From Avelusimicrobium sp963660385 (GTDB lineage Bacteria; Elusimicrobiota; Elusimicrobia; Elusimicrobiales; Elusimicrobiaceae), in contig CAVKWQ010000031.1 in NCBI GenBank assembly GCA_963660385.1, forward strand, positions 1-19,936: 19,936 bases of DNA, given 5' to 3'. The stretch's first letter is position 1. The number at the start of each line of letters is the position of its first letter. Below, piece by piece: positions 7,501-15,298 of the stretch. The notes under the pieces are model-generated. The model did no database searches, had not been told where the DNA came from, and worked only from the letters and a program-made list of their open reading frames with translations. The position numbers and the translations under genes were made by a program.

Positions 7501-8883
7501 CTAAAAGTATAAGTCCCGCTTTCCGGCCTTAATTTTGGCCAAATTCTCGTCAATCATTTTGCGTACAGGCGTTCCCTCTTTAAAGGCTTCCTTGGTTGTG
7601 CTGTCAATCAGCGCATATCCCTTGGCCTTTAACGGGGCGGGGGCAAAATCTTCCAAGTATTCGGCAAACGTGAACATAGCATTGGGCAGACAATGCGTTT
7701 TAATCAGCCCGGGTTTAGCCATATCCATAAAGTCCTTGCCCACGCGGCCCAAGCGGTAGCAGCCCGTGCAGAAAGACGGCATATGCTTGGCATCCACCAC
7801 GGCGTCAATCACTTCGGCCAGCGAGCGGCTGTCCGTCAGCGTGAATTGGCTTCCGTTTTGTTTATCGTAGGAATAGCCGCCGGGGTTCACACACGAAGCG
7901 GCCGAAATCTGCGATACGCCCAATTCCAAGCACGCATTGCGCATAGCCGGGGATTCGCGGGTGCTTAAAATAATGCCCGTGTACGGCACGGCCAAGCGCA
8001 GAACGGCCACGCACTTTTTAAATTCGTCATCGCTCAACACATCGTTGGGGTGCTGGCTAAAATCGGACCCCTCGGCGGGTTCAATGCGCGGAATAGAAAT
8101 TGTATGCGGGCCTACGCCGTAAGTCTTGTCCAAATACCAAGAGTGTTCCAATGTGGCCAAAATCTCGTATTTGTGGTCATACAGGCCCAAGAGCGGCCCA
8201 ATGCCCACATCGTTAATGCCCGCCTGCAAGGCGCGGTCCATAGCGTCCAAGCGGAACTGGTAGTCCTTTTTGGCGCCGGCCAAGTGCAGTTTTTCGTAGG
8301 TTTCCTTATGATACGTTTCCTGGAACAACTGGTAAGTGCCGATGTTGCACTTTTTTAACTCTTCAAATTCGGGTTCCGTCAGCGGCGCAATATTTACGTT
8401 CACGCGGCGGATATTTTGCCCGTTCCAGCGGGTATCGTAAATGGTTTTAATGCTGTCATACACATATTGCAGGCCGCCGCCGGGATAGGCTTCCCCTGCC
8501 ACCATTAAAATACGTTTGTGGCCTTGTTGCAAAAGGGCGGTAACCTCTTGGCGGATTTCGTCCTGCGTGCTGGCGTGGCGCTTTAAATGGGTGTTGGAGC
8601 GGCGGAACGCGCAATATACGCACTCGTTGGTGCAAATGTTGGAAATATACAGCGGTGCAAAAAGTACAATGCGGTTGCCGTAAATGGCTTCCTTTACATA
8701 TTTGGCCGTGGCGAATAAATCGTTTAGCAGTTTTTTATCCGTAATATTTAACAGTACGGCGGCTTCTTCAAGCGAAATGCCCTTTAACAGGCGGGCCTTG
8801 TTTAAAATATCCGTTACTTCGGCGTCCGTATGGGACTTGGCTTTTTCCAAAGTGCGTTGCAGTTTTTCGTTGTCTATAATCAT
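7501..8883 (-). CDS. hydG: [FeFe]-hydrogenase H-cluster maturation radical SAM enzyme HydG
   Basis: HydG splits tyrosine with S-adenosylmethionine and supplies the CO and CN ligands of the H-cluster of [FeFe] hydrogenase. The 460-residue product has the radical SAM cluster motif CTNECVYC (Cys 84, 88, 91) and, decisively, the C-terminal CTGC...C motif with spacing CX2CX22C (Cys 372, 375, 398), which HydG has and its paralogue ThiH lacks. I choose the ATG at 8883; a GTG at 8901 is in frame but lies inside a candidate -10 box. There is no Shine-Dalgarno sequence, and TGGTATCAT ends eight bases before the ATG, so the mRNA may be leaderless. hydE, hydF and the hydrogenase are not next to it. Confidence 0.96.
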   Translation of the reverse strand: MIIDNEKLQRTLEKAKSHTDAEVTDILNKARLLKGISLEEAAVLLNITDKKLLNDLFATAKYVKEAIYGNRIVLFAPLYISNICTNECVYCAFRRSNTHLKRHASTQDEIRQEVTALLQQGHKRILMVAGEAYPGGGLQYVYDSIKTIYDTRWNGQNIRRVNVNIAPLTEPEFEELKKCNIGTYQLFQETYHKETYEKLHLAGAKKDYQFRLDAMDRALQAGINDVGIGPLLGLYDHKYEILATLEHSWYLDKTYGVGPHTISIPRIEPAEGSDFSQHPNDVLSDDEFKKCVAVLRLAVPYTGIILSTRESPAMRNACLELGVSQISAASCVNPGGYSYDKQNGSQFTLTDSRSLAEVIDAVVDAKHMPSFCTGCYRLGRVGKDFMDMAKPGLIKTHCLPNAMFTFAEYLEDFAPAPLKAKGYALIDSTTKEAFKEGTPVRKMIDENLAKIKAGKRDLYF

Positions 8884-8891
8884 ATATATAT

Positions 8892-8900
8892 ATGATACCA
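8892..8900 (-). promoter_or_regulatory. Extended -10 element for hydG
   Basis: On the minus strand this reads TGGTATCAT, an extended -10 box (TGN plus hexamer), eight bases before the hydG ATG. A transcript would begin within a base or two of the start codon. No good -35 box is seen. Confidence 0.45.
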
Positions 8901-8936
8901 CTTTTAGGGGTTGCCGTTCCCCGCGGCGCGCGGATT

Positions 8937-8945
8937 TGCTATTAT
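8937..8945 (+). promoter_or_regulatory. Extended -10 element for smpB
   Basis: TGCTATTAT is an extended -10 box ending six bases before the smpB ATG at 8952, placing the transcript start at or next to the start codon. It is divergent from the hydG element about 40 bp away. Confidence 0.5.
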
Positions 8946-8951
8946 ATATCT

Positions 8952-9422
8952 ATGCCGAAGAAAGAATCCGTCTTGGTCGTTTGCTCCAACCGCAAAGCGT
9001 ACCACGATTATTTTATTGAAGACACTTACGAAGCCGGGCTCGCGCTGTTGGGGGCGGAAGTAAAATCCGTCCGCCAAAAGGAACTGAGTTTGGAGGGGAG
9101 TTTTGTGCGGGTGGAAAACGGCACGGCGCGCGTGTATAATATGCACGTAAAGCCGTACAAGTTTAACTCGCTGGTGGAACTGGACCCCACGCGCCCGCGC
9201 CAACTACTGCTAAACAAAAAAGAACTGCGCAAATTGGCGGCCAAGGCCGAAATTAAGGGGTATTCCTTGGTGCCGGTAGAGGTGTATTTCAAAAACGGAT
9301 GGGCCAAGTTAAAATTGGCCGTAGCCAAGGGTAAGCACTTGTTTGACAAGCGCGAAAGTTTGAAAAAGCGCGATTTAAACCGCGAAATGGAACAGCATTT
9401 TAAGAACAATATCCGCTTTTAA
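8952..9422 (+). CDS. smpB: SsrA-binding protein SmpB
   Basis: A 156-residue RNA-binding partner of tmRNA (SsrA) that brings it to stalled ribosomes for trans-translation. The family signature is clear: NRKAYHDYFIEDTYEAGLALLGAEVKSVR near the start, then GSFVRVENG, NMHVKPY, RPRQLLLNKKEL, and the C-terminal KGKHLFDKRESLKKRD, the conserved lysine/arginine-rich tail that enters the mRNA path. An in-frame ATG at 8892 would add 20 residues unlike any SmpB, and lies within the divergent promoter region, so the start is taken at MPKKESVLV. No Shine-Dalgarno sequence precedes it. The tmRNA gene is not in this window. Confidence 0.96.
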   Translation: MPKKESVLVVCSNRKAYHDYFIEDTYEAGLALLGAEVKSVRQKELSLEGSFVRVENGTARVYNMHVKPYKFNSLVELDPTRPRQLLLNKKELRKLAAKAEIKGYSLVPVEVYFKNGWAKLKLAVAKGKHLFDKRESLKKRDLNREMEQHFKNNIRF

Positions 9423-9491
9423 CCCCGGCGGCCGCAATACAAAATAAAATACTGGATTTTTTCGCCGGAATATTCTAAAATATACTTAATT

Positions 9492-9575
9492 GGGCGGGTG
9501 GCGGAATTGGCAGACGCGTACGGCTCAGGACCGTATGGACGAAAGTCCTTAAGGGTTCAACTCCCTTTCCGCCCA
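9492..9575 (+). tRNA. tRNA-Leu (anticodon CAG)
   Basis: An 84-nt class II tRNA. The acceptor stem is GGGCGGG (9492-9498) with TCCGCCC (9568-9574), with one G-T pair and discriminator A at 9575. The anticodon stem is TACGG/CCGTA (9519-9523, 9531-9535) with loop CTCAGGA, giving anticodon CAG (9526-9528). A long variable arm GGAC-GAAA-GTCC and T-arm AAGGG-TTCAACT-CCCTT are present. CCA is not encoded. A T-rich run follows, and ftsQ begins 23 nt later. Confidence 0.96.
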
Positions 9576-9598
9576 TTTTATTTTTGGTTCCACCTACT

Positions 9599-10417
9599 AT
9601 GAGAAAGAATGACTACCGGCCGAAAGCGGCGTCTTTAAGAAGCAGAAAACGCAGCCCTCGGCAAAAGAGAGGGTCATCCTTTTTTTTTAAACTTTTTTTG
9701 TGGCTTATCGTATTGGGTCTCGTCGGCGGGGCCTGCTTTGCCGTCTCTAAAACCTATCAACTTTTAGTCCACGCCCAGTGGACCAACTGGCACGCCAAAG
9801 AGATTGCCGTTTCGGGCGTTTCCGGCCAGTTAAATAAAGATTTATCCGCCCTGTCTGCCAAATACCAGGGAAAGGCCTTTTCGTTAAAGGATTCCGCCGC
9901 CCTGCGCGAAAATATTGTGCGCCAATACCCGATGTTAAAAAACGTATCCGTCAGCCGCGGTATTTTAAGCGGCAAACTAACCGTGTCGGCTAAGCACCGC
10001 GTGCCGGTGGCCAAATTTGTTCTGCCGGACGAATCGGTCAAATACATTGACGGCGACAGTACCGTGTATTCCGACCCGGCGCCCAATGTGCTAAATCCCG
10101 TGCCGTTTGTGGAGTTGGAAGGGGACGTGCCGGAAAAGTTAAGCCCGGAGTTTATTGATTTGGTGGAAAGCACCTTAAAGTTAAAAAAAGAACTGGATTA
10201 TGCGTTTTTGCGGATGAATTTGAAGGAAAATACCGTAAAAATGTATATGCCGGACGGGTCCTTGATTGATTTCGGCGAGGCGAAAAACCTCAAAAAAAAG
10301 GCGGTCCGCGCGGCGCAGATTATGGCTTTTTCACGCGACAGATACACGCACCCGCTCCAACTGGATTTTGAATTTTTTGAATACGGAAAAGTTTTTTTAA
10401 GACAGAAGTTTCATTAA
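9599..10417 (+). CDS. ftsQ: Cell division protein FtsQ/DivIB
   Basis: A 272-residue bitopic inner-membrane protein that links early and late divisome proteins, binding FtsB and FtsL in the periplasm. A basic cytoplasmic tail (to about residue 27) precedes one transmembrane helix (about 28-50). A POTRA domain follows, starting KEIAVSGV and including the typical QYPMLKNVSVSRG and HRVPVAKF, then the beta-domain. Sequence identity within this family is always low; the layout and position just before ftsA make the call. The ATG at 9599 is preferred, although a TTG at 9584 is in frame; neither has a good Shine-Dalgarno sequence. A tRNA-Leu lies directly upstream and may share its transcript. Confidence 0.87.
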   Translation: MRKNDYRPKAASLRSRKRSPRQKRGSSFFFKLFLWLIVLGLVGGACFAVSKTYQLLVHAQWTNWHAKEIAVSGVSGQLNKDLSALSAKYQGKAFSLKDSAALRENIVRQYPMLKNVSVSRGILSGKLTVSAKHRVPVAKFVLPDESVKYIDGDSTVYSDPAPNVLNPVPFVELEGDVPEKLSPEFIDLVESTLKLKKELDYAFLRMNLKENTVKMYMPDGSLIDFGEAKNLKKKAVRAAQIMAFSRDRYTHPLQLDFEFFEYGKVFLRQKFH

Positions 10418-10427
10418 GTTTTATAAT
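10399..10427 (+). promoter_or_regulatory. Possible internal promoter before ftsA
   Basis: A consensus TATAAT (10422-10427) lies just past the ftsQ stop. The -35 match (AAGACA at 10399-10404, 17 bp upstream) is poor. It could give extra ftsA-ftsZ transcript relative to ftsQ. Confidence 0.35.
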
Positions 10428-10459
10428 AGAAGTAAGATAAATTTTTTTAGGTGGATTTT

Positions 10460-11710
10460 ATGGCTAAAACGAATCTTATTGCAGGTCTGGATGTCGGCAG
10501 TGGAAAGTTGACTTGTATCGCCGCCGCACACGATTTTGAAACCAATACGTTAAAGGTGCTCGCCGGGCGGAGTGTTCCGTGCCGCGGGATTAAGGGGGGG
10601 ATGGTGTCGGATATCCGTGAAACTTCCGCCGCCGTTACCCATATTTTAAGCAGCATTGAACGCGAGTGCAACCAGCGCATCGGCAGTTTGTACGTCGGTG
10701 TACGCGGGGCACATTTGGAATCTTTTTCCAATCACGGGACGTATAACATTTCCCGTATGGATAAAGAAATTACCCAGGCGGATATGGAACTGGCGATTGA
10801 AAACGCCAAGGCTATGCCCATTAAAAACGATAACGAAATTATCAACGTAATTACCCAAGGGTACGCGATTGATAAGCAAAAGGGCATTACCAACCCGGAG
10901 GGGATGGAAGGCTCCCTGTTGGAAGTGGACGTCCACATTACGACGGGTTCTTCCACGCATATTAACAACTTGGCGAAGGCTATCCAACGCCCGGGATACA
11001 ATATTGACGATACGATTTACGGCCTGGTGCCGCTGGCGGACGCCGTGCTTACGCAAGAGGAAAAGGAAATCGGCGCAATGCTGATTGATTTCGGCGGGGA
11101 AACAATGTCCGTCGGTATTTACATTGACGGTATTTTAAAGTTCTCGCGCGATATCCCTTATGGTTGCGATTTGATTACGAGCGATTTGTCCCGCCTGCTC
11201 CACACCAGCCGCCAAAACGCCCGCGAAATTAAGGAAAAATACGGCGTGGCGTTCCCGACGTTCTTGGACGAGGAAGGGGAAATCCCGGTGCCGTCCTTGG
11301 ACGGGCGCAGTACGCATAACATCAAAAAGAGTTATGTGTTGGACATTATCCAGCCGCGCGTAGAAGAACTGATTGAACAGGTCGGCCGCGTGGTGGATAC
11401 GTCCGGCTATAAAAATTTTCCTGTGGTGGGCGTAGTAACGGGCGGCGGTTCCGTAATGCCGGGCATTACCGAGCATTGTGTGAGCATTTTGGGCTTGAAG
11501 GAAGTCCGCCGCGGTATCGTCCAGCGCGATTTGATTACAAGCGACGAACAATTTTTTGACCCGCTTTATAGCACCGCTATGGCGCTTGCCATTTATGCGG
11601 CGGGCAACCCGGGTTACGACGATTACGGCTCCGGCTCGTACGATAACGGCGGGTCGCTGTTCGGTAAATTGGGTAAATTTATCAAAGGGCTGGATATTTT
11701 TGGTAATTAA
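10460..11710 (+). CDS. ftsA: Cell division protein FtsA
   Basis: A 416-residue actin-fold ATPase that tethers FtsZ to the membrane. Visible are the phosphate-1 loop GLDVGSGKLTC near the N terminus, the phosphate-2 region LIDFGGETMSVGIY, and the adenosine motif GVVTGGGSVMPGI. The C terminus GSLFGKLGKFIKGLDIF is the amphipathic membrane-targeting helix, separated by a Gly/Ser/Asp-rich linker. I prefer the ATG at 10460 over an in-frame GTG at 10451, since the GTG is itself part of the AGGTGG Shine-Dalgarno sequence (10449-10454). ftsZ follows after 12 bp. Confidence 0.96.
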   Translation: MAKTNLIAGLDVGSGKLTCIAAAHDFETNTLKVLAGRSVPCRGIKGGMVSDIRETSAAVTHILSSIERECNQRIGSLYVGVRGAHLESFSNHGTYNISRMDKEITQADMELAIENAKAMPIKNDNEIINVITQGYAIDKQKGITNPEGMEGSLLEVDVHITTGSSTHINNLAKAIQRPGYNIDDTIYGLVPLADAVLTQEEKEIGAMLIDFGGETMSVGIYIDGILKFSRDIPYGCDLITSDLSRLLHTSRQNAREIKEKYGVAFPTFLDEEGEIPVPSLDGRSTHNIKKSYVLDIIQPRVEELIEQVGRVVDTSGYKNFPVVGVVTGGGSVMPGITEHCVSILGLKEVRRGIVQRDLITSDEQFFDPLYSTAMALAIYAAGNPGYDDYGSGSYDNGGSLFGKLGKFIKGLDIFGN

Positions 11711-11722
11711 GGACGTTTTCTT

Positions 11723-12874
11723 ATGAAAGATTTATTTATGCCGGCCGGCTCGTTTGAGAGCAAAAAGGCCAAAATTAAAGTCATCGGCGTGGGCGGCGGC
11801 GGCGGAAACGCCATCAACCATATGGTCAGCGCCGGAATTAAAGACGTGGATTTTATTGCCGTCAATACCGATGCGCAGGACTTGCGCCGCAACCAAGCCC
11901 CCTATTTGGTGCAGGTGGGGGAAAAGATTACCAAGGGTTTAGGTGTCGGCGGCGACCCGGAAAAGGGTAAAAAAGCGGCCGAAGAATCTAAGGAAAAGTT
12001 AAAACTCATCATCGGCCAATGCGATTTGCTGTTTATCACGGCCGGTATGGGCGGCGGCACGGGTACGGGCGTGGCCCCGTATTTGGCCAAACTTGCCAAA
12101 GAAATTTACGGCGACGATTTGTTGGTGGTGGGCGTAGTTACGCGCCCGTTTAATTTTGAAGGGTACGTCCGCGAAAAGCAGGCCGACGAAGGCATTAAGG
12201 AAATGCAAAAGTATGTGGACTCTATGATTATTGTCCCGAACGAAAAACTTTTTGCCAATATTGACCCGGAAACCTCGTCGCGCGATGCGTTTAAAATGGT
12301 GGATGAGGTGCTGTTGCAGGCCGTAAAGGGCATTTCCGAAGTGATTACCAAGCCGGGCGAGGTAAACATTGACTTTAACGATATCCGCAAGGTAATGTGC
12401 CACTCGCATAAATCCCTTATCGGCATTGGCGAGGCCAGCGGCCCGGGGCGGCATTTGTTGGCCGTCAAGCAGGCTATTTCTTCGCCGCTACTGGAAAATG
12501 CCGATATCCGCGGTGCAAAAGGGTTTATCGTGCATTTTTCCGCCGAGGAAAACCTGACGCTTTTGGAACAGGGCGAGGTAATGAATTTAATCCGCCAATA
12601 CGCCAGCAACGATTCTATTATTATGTTCGGCCACTCGTATGATTCCACCTTAAACGGGATGTTTAAGGTTACTGTAATTGCTACGGGTTTCAGTGCCGAA
12701 AAGGCCAGCGTTTTCAGCGCGCGCAGGCCTCTTCCCAATGCCGGGATGCCGGCTTCTTTTTCTGTTAAAAAACCCACGGCCGAGGATGTGTTCACAGCCT
12801 TTGAACCCAAAACCTCCGAGCCTGAGGATGCAATGCTTATCCCGGCGTGTTTGCGCCGCAAAAAAAACCGGTAA
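11723..12874 (+). CDS. ftsZ: Cell division GTPase FtsZ
   Basis: A 383-residue tubulin homologue that forms the cytokinetic ring. The nucleotide loop GVGGGGGNA (about 22-30), NTDAQDL, the tubulin signature GGGTGTG (110-116), and the T7 loop VNIDFNDIR that completes the neighbour's GTPase site are intact. The core ends near residue 320, then a short linker of about 45 residues leads to the conserved C-terminal peptide LIPACLRRKKNR, which binds FtsA and other partners. AAGGA at 11709-11713 supports the ATG. ftsA overlaps in function and lies 12 bp upstream; pilT follows after 14 bp. Confidence 0.98.
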   Translation: MKDLFMPAGSFESKKAKIKVIGVGGGGGNAINHMVSAGIKDVDFIAVNTDAQDLRRNQAPYLVQVGEKITKGLGVGGDPEKGKKAAEESKEKLKLIIGQCDLLFITAGMGGGTGTGVAPYLAKLAKEIYGDDLLVVGVVTRPFNFEGYVREKQADEGIKEMQKYVDSMIIVPNEKLFANIDPETSSRDAFKMVDEVLLQAVKGISEVITKPGEVNIDFNDIRKVMCHSHKSLIGIGEASGPGRHLLAVKQAISSPLLENADIRGAKGFIVHFSAEENLTLLEQGEVMNLIRQYASNDSIIMFGHSYDSTLNGMFKVTVIATGFSAEKASVFSARRPLPNAGMPASFSVKKPTAEDVFTAFEPKTSEPEDAMLIPACLRRKKNR

Positions 12875-12888
12875 TATAGGAGAACTCT

Positions 12889-13980
12889 ATGGCGGTAGGA
12901 TTACAAAGTTTATTAAGAACGGTAGTGGACAACAAAGCCAGCGGCTTGCATATCCGCGGCAATTCCAATGCGTATGTGCGTTTAAACGGGCAGATGAAGC
13001 CCATTGACGACAGTTTTGTGCCTAATGACGAAGTGAAAAAAATGGCCTATGCTTGTATGGGCGAACGCGAACGCCGCATTTTTGAACAGTACAGCGCGGT
13101 GGACTTTTCGTTAGACGCCAAATCCTTTGGCCGCTTCCGCTTTAACGTGTTCCGCCAAATGGGTAAAATTTGTATGGCTATCCGCCATATTCCGCTCAAA
13201 ATTCCTACCTTTGAAGAACTCCGCCTGCCGGGCGATATTTTGCGCAAAATGTCCAACACGCGCCGCGGGCTCATCTTGGTAACGGGTATGACGGGCTCCG
13301 GTAAAACATCCACCTTGGCCGCGATGATTGACCACATCAATAAAACCCGCGCCGGACACATTTTAACGATTGAAGACCCTATTGAATTTATGCACACGGA
13401 CAATCATTGTATTGTCAGCCAGTTGGAACTGGGCGTGGATACGCCGTCCTACACGGCGGCCTTGCGCGCGGCTATGCGCCAAGACCCCGACGTGATTTTA
13501 ATCGGCGAATTGCGCGACCCCGAAGTAATGCGCGCCGCTATCGGTGCGGCCGAAACGGGCCAGTTGGTATTGGGTACGATGCACACGGTAAACGTAACAC
13601 AGACGCTTTCGCGCTTGGTGGATGCTTTCCCGGTGGAACAGCACGACCAGGTAAGACTCCAACTTTCCGAACTGATCCGCGGAATTGTCTGCCAGCGCTT
13701 ACTGCCGACGATTAAACCCGGTATGCGCCCGGCGTTAGAGGTGCTGGTTTCTACGCCGCAGGTCCGCAAACTGATTTTGGAAAATAAACCCAGCGATTTG
13801 CAAAAGGCTATGCAGCAGGGCGAGTTCTACGGGATGAACACCTTTGACCAAGCCCTCGCGCACTTATACAAAGAGGGCGCCATTGATCTGGAAACGGCCC
13901 AGTCCGCCGCCACCAGCCCCGATGCCATTATGTTGGCTATCCGCGGCGTAAGCGGCAGTTTGGATGCGGTGAACGAATAA
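12889..13980 (+). CDS. pilT: PilT-family type IV pilus retraction ATPase
   Basis: A 363-residue hexameric ATPase of the secretion/pilus superfamily; PilT members depolymerise type IV pili and power twitching. The N-terminal PAS-like part (KASGLHIRGN...VRLNGQM) precedes Walker A GMTGSGKT (133-140), the Asp box TIEDPIEF (about 160-167), Walker B DVILIGELRD (201-210) and the His box GTMHT (229-233). TAGGAG upstream fixes the ATG. The length and single ATPase domain fit PilT or PilU rather than the longer PilB. It sits between ftsZ and cmk, one base from cmk, instead of with other pilus genes. It is labelled pilT at family level; PilU cannot be excluded. Confidence 0.9.
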   Translation: MAVGLQSLLRTVVDNKASGLHIRGNSNAYVRLNGQMKPIDDSFVPNDEVKKMAYACMGERERRIFEQYSAVDFSLDAKSFGRFRFNVFRQMGKICMAIRHIPLKIPTFEELRLPGDILRKMSNTRRGLILVTGMTGSGKTSTLAAMIDHINKTRAGHILTIEDPIEFMHTDNHCIVSQLELGVDTPSYTAALRAAMRQDPDVILIGELRDPEVMRAAIGAAETGQLVLGTMHTVNVTQTLSRLVDAFPVEQHDQVRLQLSELIRGIVCQRLLPTIKPGMRPALEVLVSTPQVRKLILENKPSDLQKAMQQGEFYGMNTFDQALAHLYKEGAIDLETAQSAATSPDAIMLAIRGVSGSLDAVNE

Positions 13981-13981
13981 T

Positions 13982-14662
13982 ATGCGCACGAACGGATATT
14001 TAATTGCTATTGACGGAACCGCCGGAACGGGTAAATCTTCGGTGGGATGCGCGGTTGCCGCGCAGTTGGACTACGGCTTTTTAAGCACGGGGGAAATGTA
14101 CCGCGCACTCGCCTACAAGGTGTTTGCCAAAAAAATTAACCCCGAAGACCACGATGCGGTGTTGGAAGCCGCGCGCCAGTTGCGCTTTACATTTATGCGC
14201 CAGCCGGACGCCAAACTCAAAATGTTTGTGGACGGGGAATATTTGGGCGATAAACTCCACTTGGAAGAAGTGGGAGCGGTCGCCAGCCGCGTTTCCACCA
14301 ACGGCGAAGCCCGCCGCGTGCTGACCGACAAAATGCGCGACGTGGGCGAGGAAGGCGGCGTGGTAATGGAAGGGCGCGACGTGGGAACGGTGGTGTTCCC
14401 GGATGCGGAAATTAAGTTTTATTTGGATGCGTCTGCCGAGGAACGCGCCAAACGCCGCGTAAAACAGTTGAAGGAAGCGGGGCAAAAGGCCGATTATAAC
14501 CAGATTTTAAAAATGATTCAGGAGCGCGACTACCGCGATAGCCACCGCGCCGTCAGCCCCTTAAAACCGGCGGACGATGCCGTGATAATTGACACTTCGT
14601 CCCTTACAATGCAGCAGGTAATTGATACGGTTTTGGAGAAAATCAAACACTATGCTTCTTAA
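13982..14662 (+). CDS. cmk: Cytidylate kinase
   Basis: Phosphorylates CMP and dCMP with ATP in pyrimidine salvage and CTP supply. The 226 residues equal the family norm. The P-loop GTAGTGKS (12-19) is followed by STGEMYRALA (NMP-binding), GRDVGTVVFPDAEIKFYLDAS, the RAKRR lid region and RDYRDSHRAVSPLKPADDAVIIDTS, all diagnostic. The usual STGxxYR has Glu-Met where many have Ala-Met or Ala-Leu. It begins one base after the pilT stop and overlaps plsC by 11 bp, so the three are probably translationally coupled. The cmk-plsC-rpsA order is common in bacteria. Confidence 0.96.
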   Translation: MRTNGYLIAIDGTAGTGKSSVGCAVAAQLDYGFLSTGEMYRALAYKVFAKKINPEDHDAVLEAARQLRFTFMRQPDAKLKMFVDGEYLGDKLHLEEVGAVASRVSTNGEARRVLTDKMRDVGEEGGVVMEGRDVGTVVFPDAEIKFYLDASAEERAKRRVKQLKEAGQKADYNQILKMIQERDYRDSHRAVSPLKPADDAVIIDTSSLTMQQVIDTVLEKIKHYAS

Positions 14663-15245
14663 TTTGATAAAATTAATAGCAAGGATTTATTTTAAAACCT
14701 TTTACGACTTTAAGGTAGAAGGGCTTGAAAATATCCCCAAAACGGGCGCCCTGATTATTGCAGGGAACCATTTGTCCAATGCGGACCCGCCGGCTATCGG
14801 CAGTTTTGCCGGGCTCGTGCGCGATTCCCGCTTTGTGGCCAAAAAGGAACTGTTTTCCGTTCCCGGCTTGGGGTGGTTCTTCCGCCGCAGCGGATATATC
14901 CCGGTGGACCGGGCGCGCTCTATGGACGCGTTTAGTTCGTTGCAGTCGGTCGTGCACGCCTTGGAAAAGGGCGAAAGTGTGGTAATGTTCCCGGAAGGGA
15001 CCCGCAGTAAAACGGGTAAACCGCAAAAACCGAAGAGCGGCATTGGCTACTTGGTCTATACGACGGGTGCGTCGGTGCTCCCGGTGAAAGTGGAAGGAAC
15101 CTTTGGTTGGCCGTGGGTGCGCAAAATCCGTGTGAAATTCGGCACGGTAATGCACTTGGAAAAAGACCCGGCCTTGGACCATAAAGCGCAGTACAAACAA
15201 TTTGCAAATAAAATAATGGAAGAAATAAATTCAATTAATATCTAA
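14652..15245 (+). CDS. plsC: 1-acyl-sn-glycerol-3-phosphate acyltransferase (PlsC family)
   Basis: Adds the second acyl chain to lysophosphatidic acid at the inner membrane. The 197-residue product has the catalytic NHLSNADP motif (HX4D, His 40 and Asp 45), the FVAKKELFSVPGLGWFF acyl-acceptor region, GYIPVDR, and FPEGTRSKTG (113-122), which binds the glycerol phosphate. A hydrophobic N terminus provides membrane association. I choose the ATG at 14652, overlapping cmk by 11 bp; a TTG at 14622 would add ten residues of no clear homology. A GGAG lies 14 bases upstream, rather far, so re-initiation after cmk is likely. Confidence 0.93.
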   Translation: MLLNLIKLIARIYFKTFYDFKVEGLENIPKTGALIIAGNHLSNADPPAIGSFAGLVRDSRFVAKKELFSVPGLGWFFRRSGYIPVDRARSMDAFSSLQSVVHALEKGESVVMFPEGTRSKTGKPQKPKSGIGYLVYTTGASVLPVKVEGTFGWPWVRKIRVKFGTVMHLEKDPALDHKAQYKQFANKIMEEINSINI

Positions 15246-15246
15246 C

Positions 15247-15289
15247 GGAGGTTACGCAGTCCTCCCGCAGGGAAGGACTGTAATAAGGA
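15247..15289 (+). promoter_or_regulatory. Structured leader of rpsA with alternative pairings
   Basis: CAGTCCTCCC (15257-15266) pairs with GGGAAGGACTG (15270-15280) with one bulged A and a 3-nt loop. The same CCTCC (15261-15265) can pair instead with GGAGG (15247-15251) upstream. The hairpin ends just before the AAGGA ribosome binding site (15285-15289). No T-tract follows, so it is not an ordinary terminator. It may control rpsA translation. Confidence 0.5.
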
Positions 15290-15298
15290 CTTATGACG

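Noticed and set aside
8892..8951. Twenty-residue N-terminal extension of SmpB
   Set aside because: The extra residues match no SmpB feature, and the upstream ATG lies in the divergent promoter region; the start at 8952 gives the standard length.
9425..9468. CCGGCG/CGCCGG pair after smpB as a terminator
   Set aside because: The loop is 32 nt and no T-tract follows the second arm, so it does not look like an intrinsic terminator.
12106..12861. 251-residue minus-strand frame opposite ftsZ
   Set aside because: It is the shadow of ftsZ, with low-complexity composition and no start signals.
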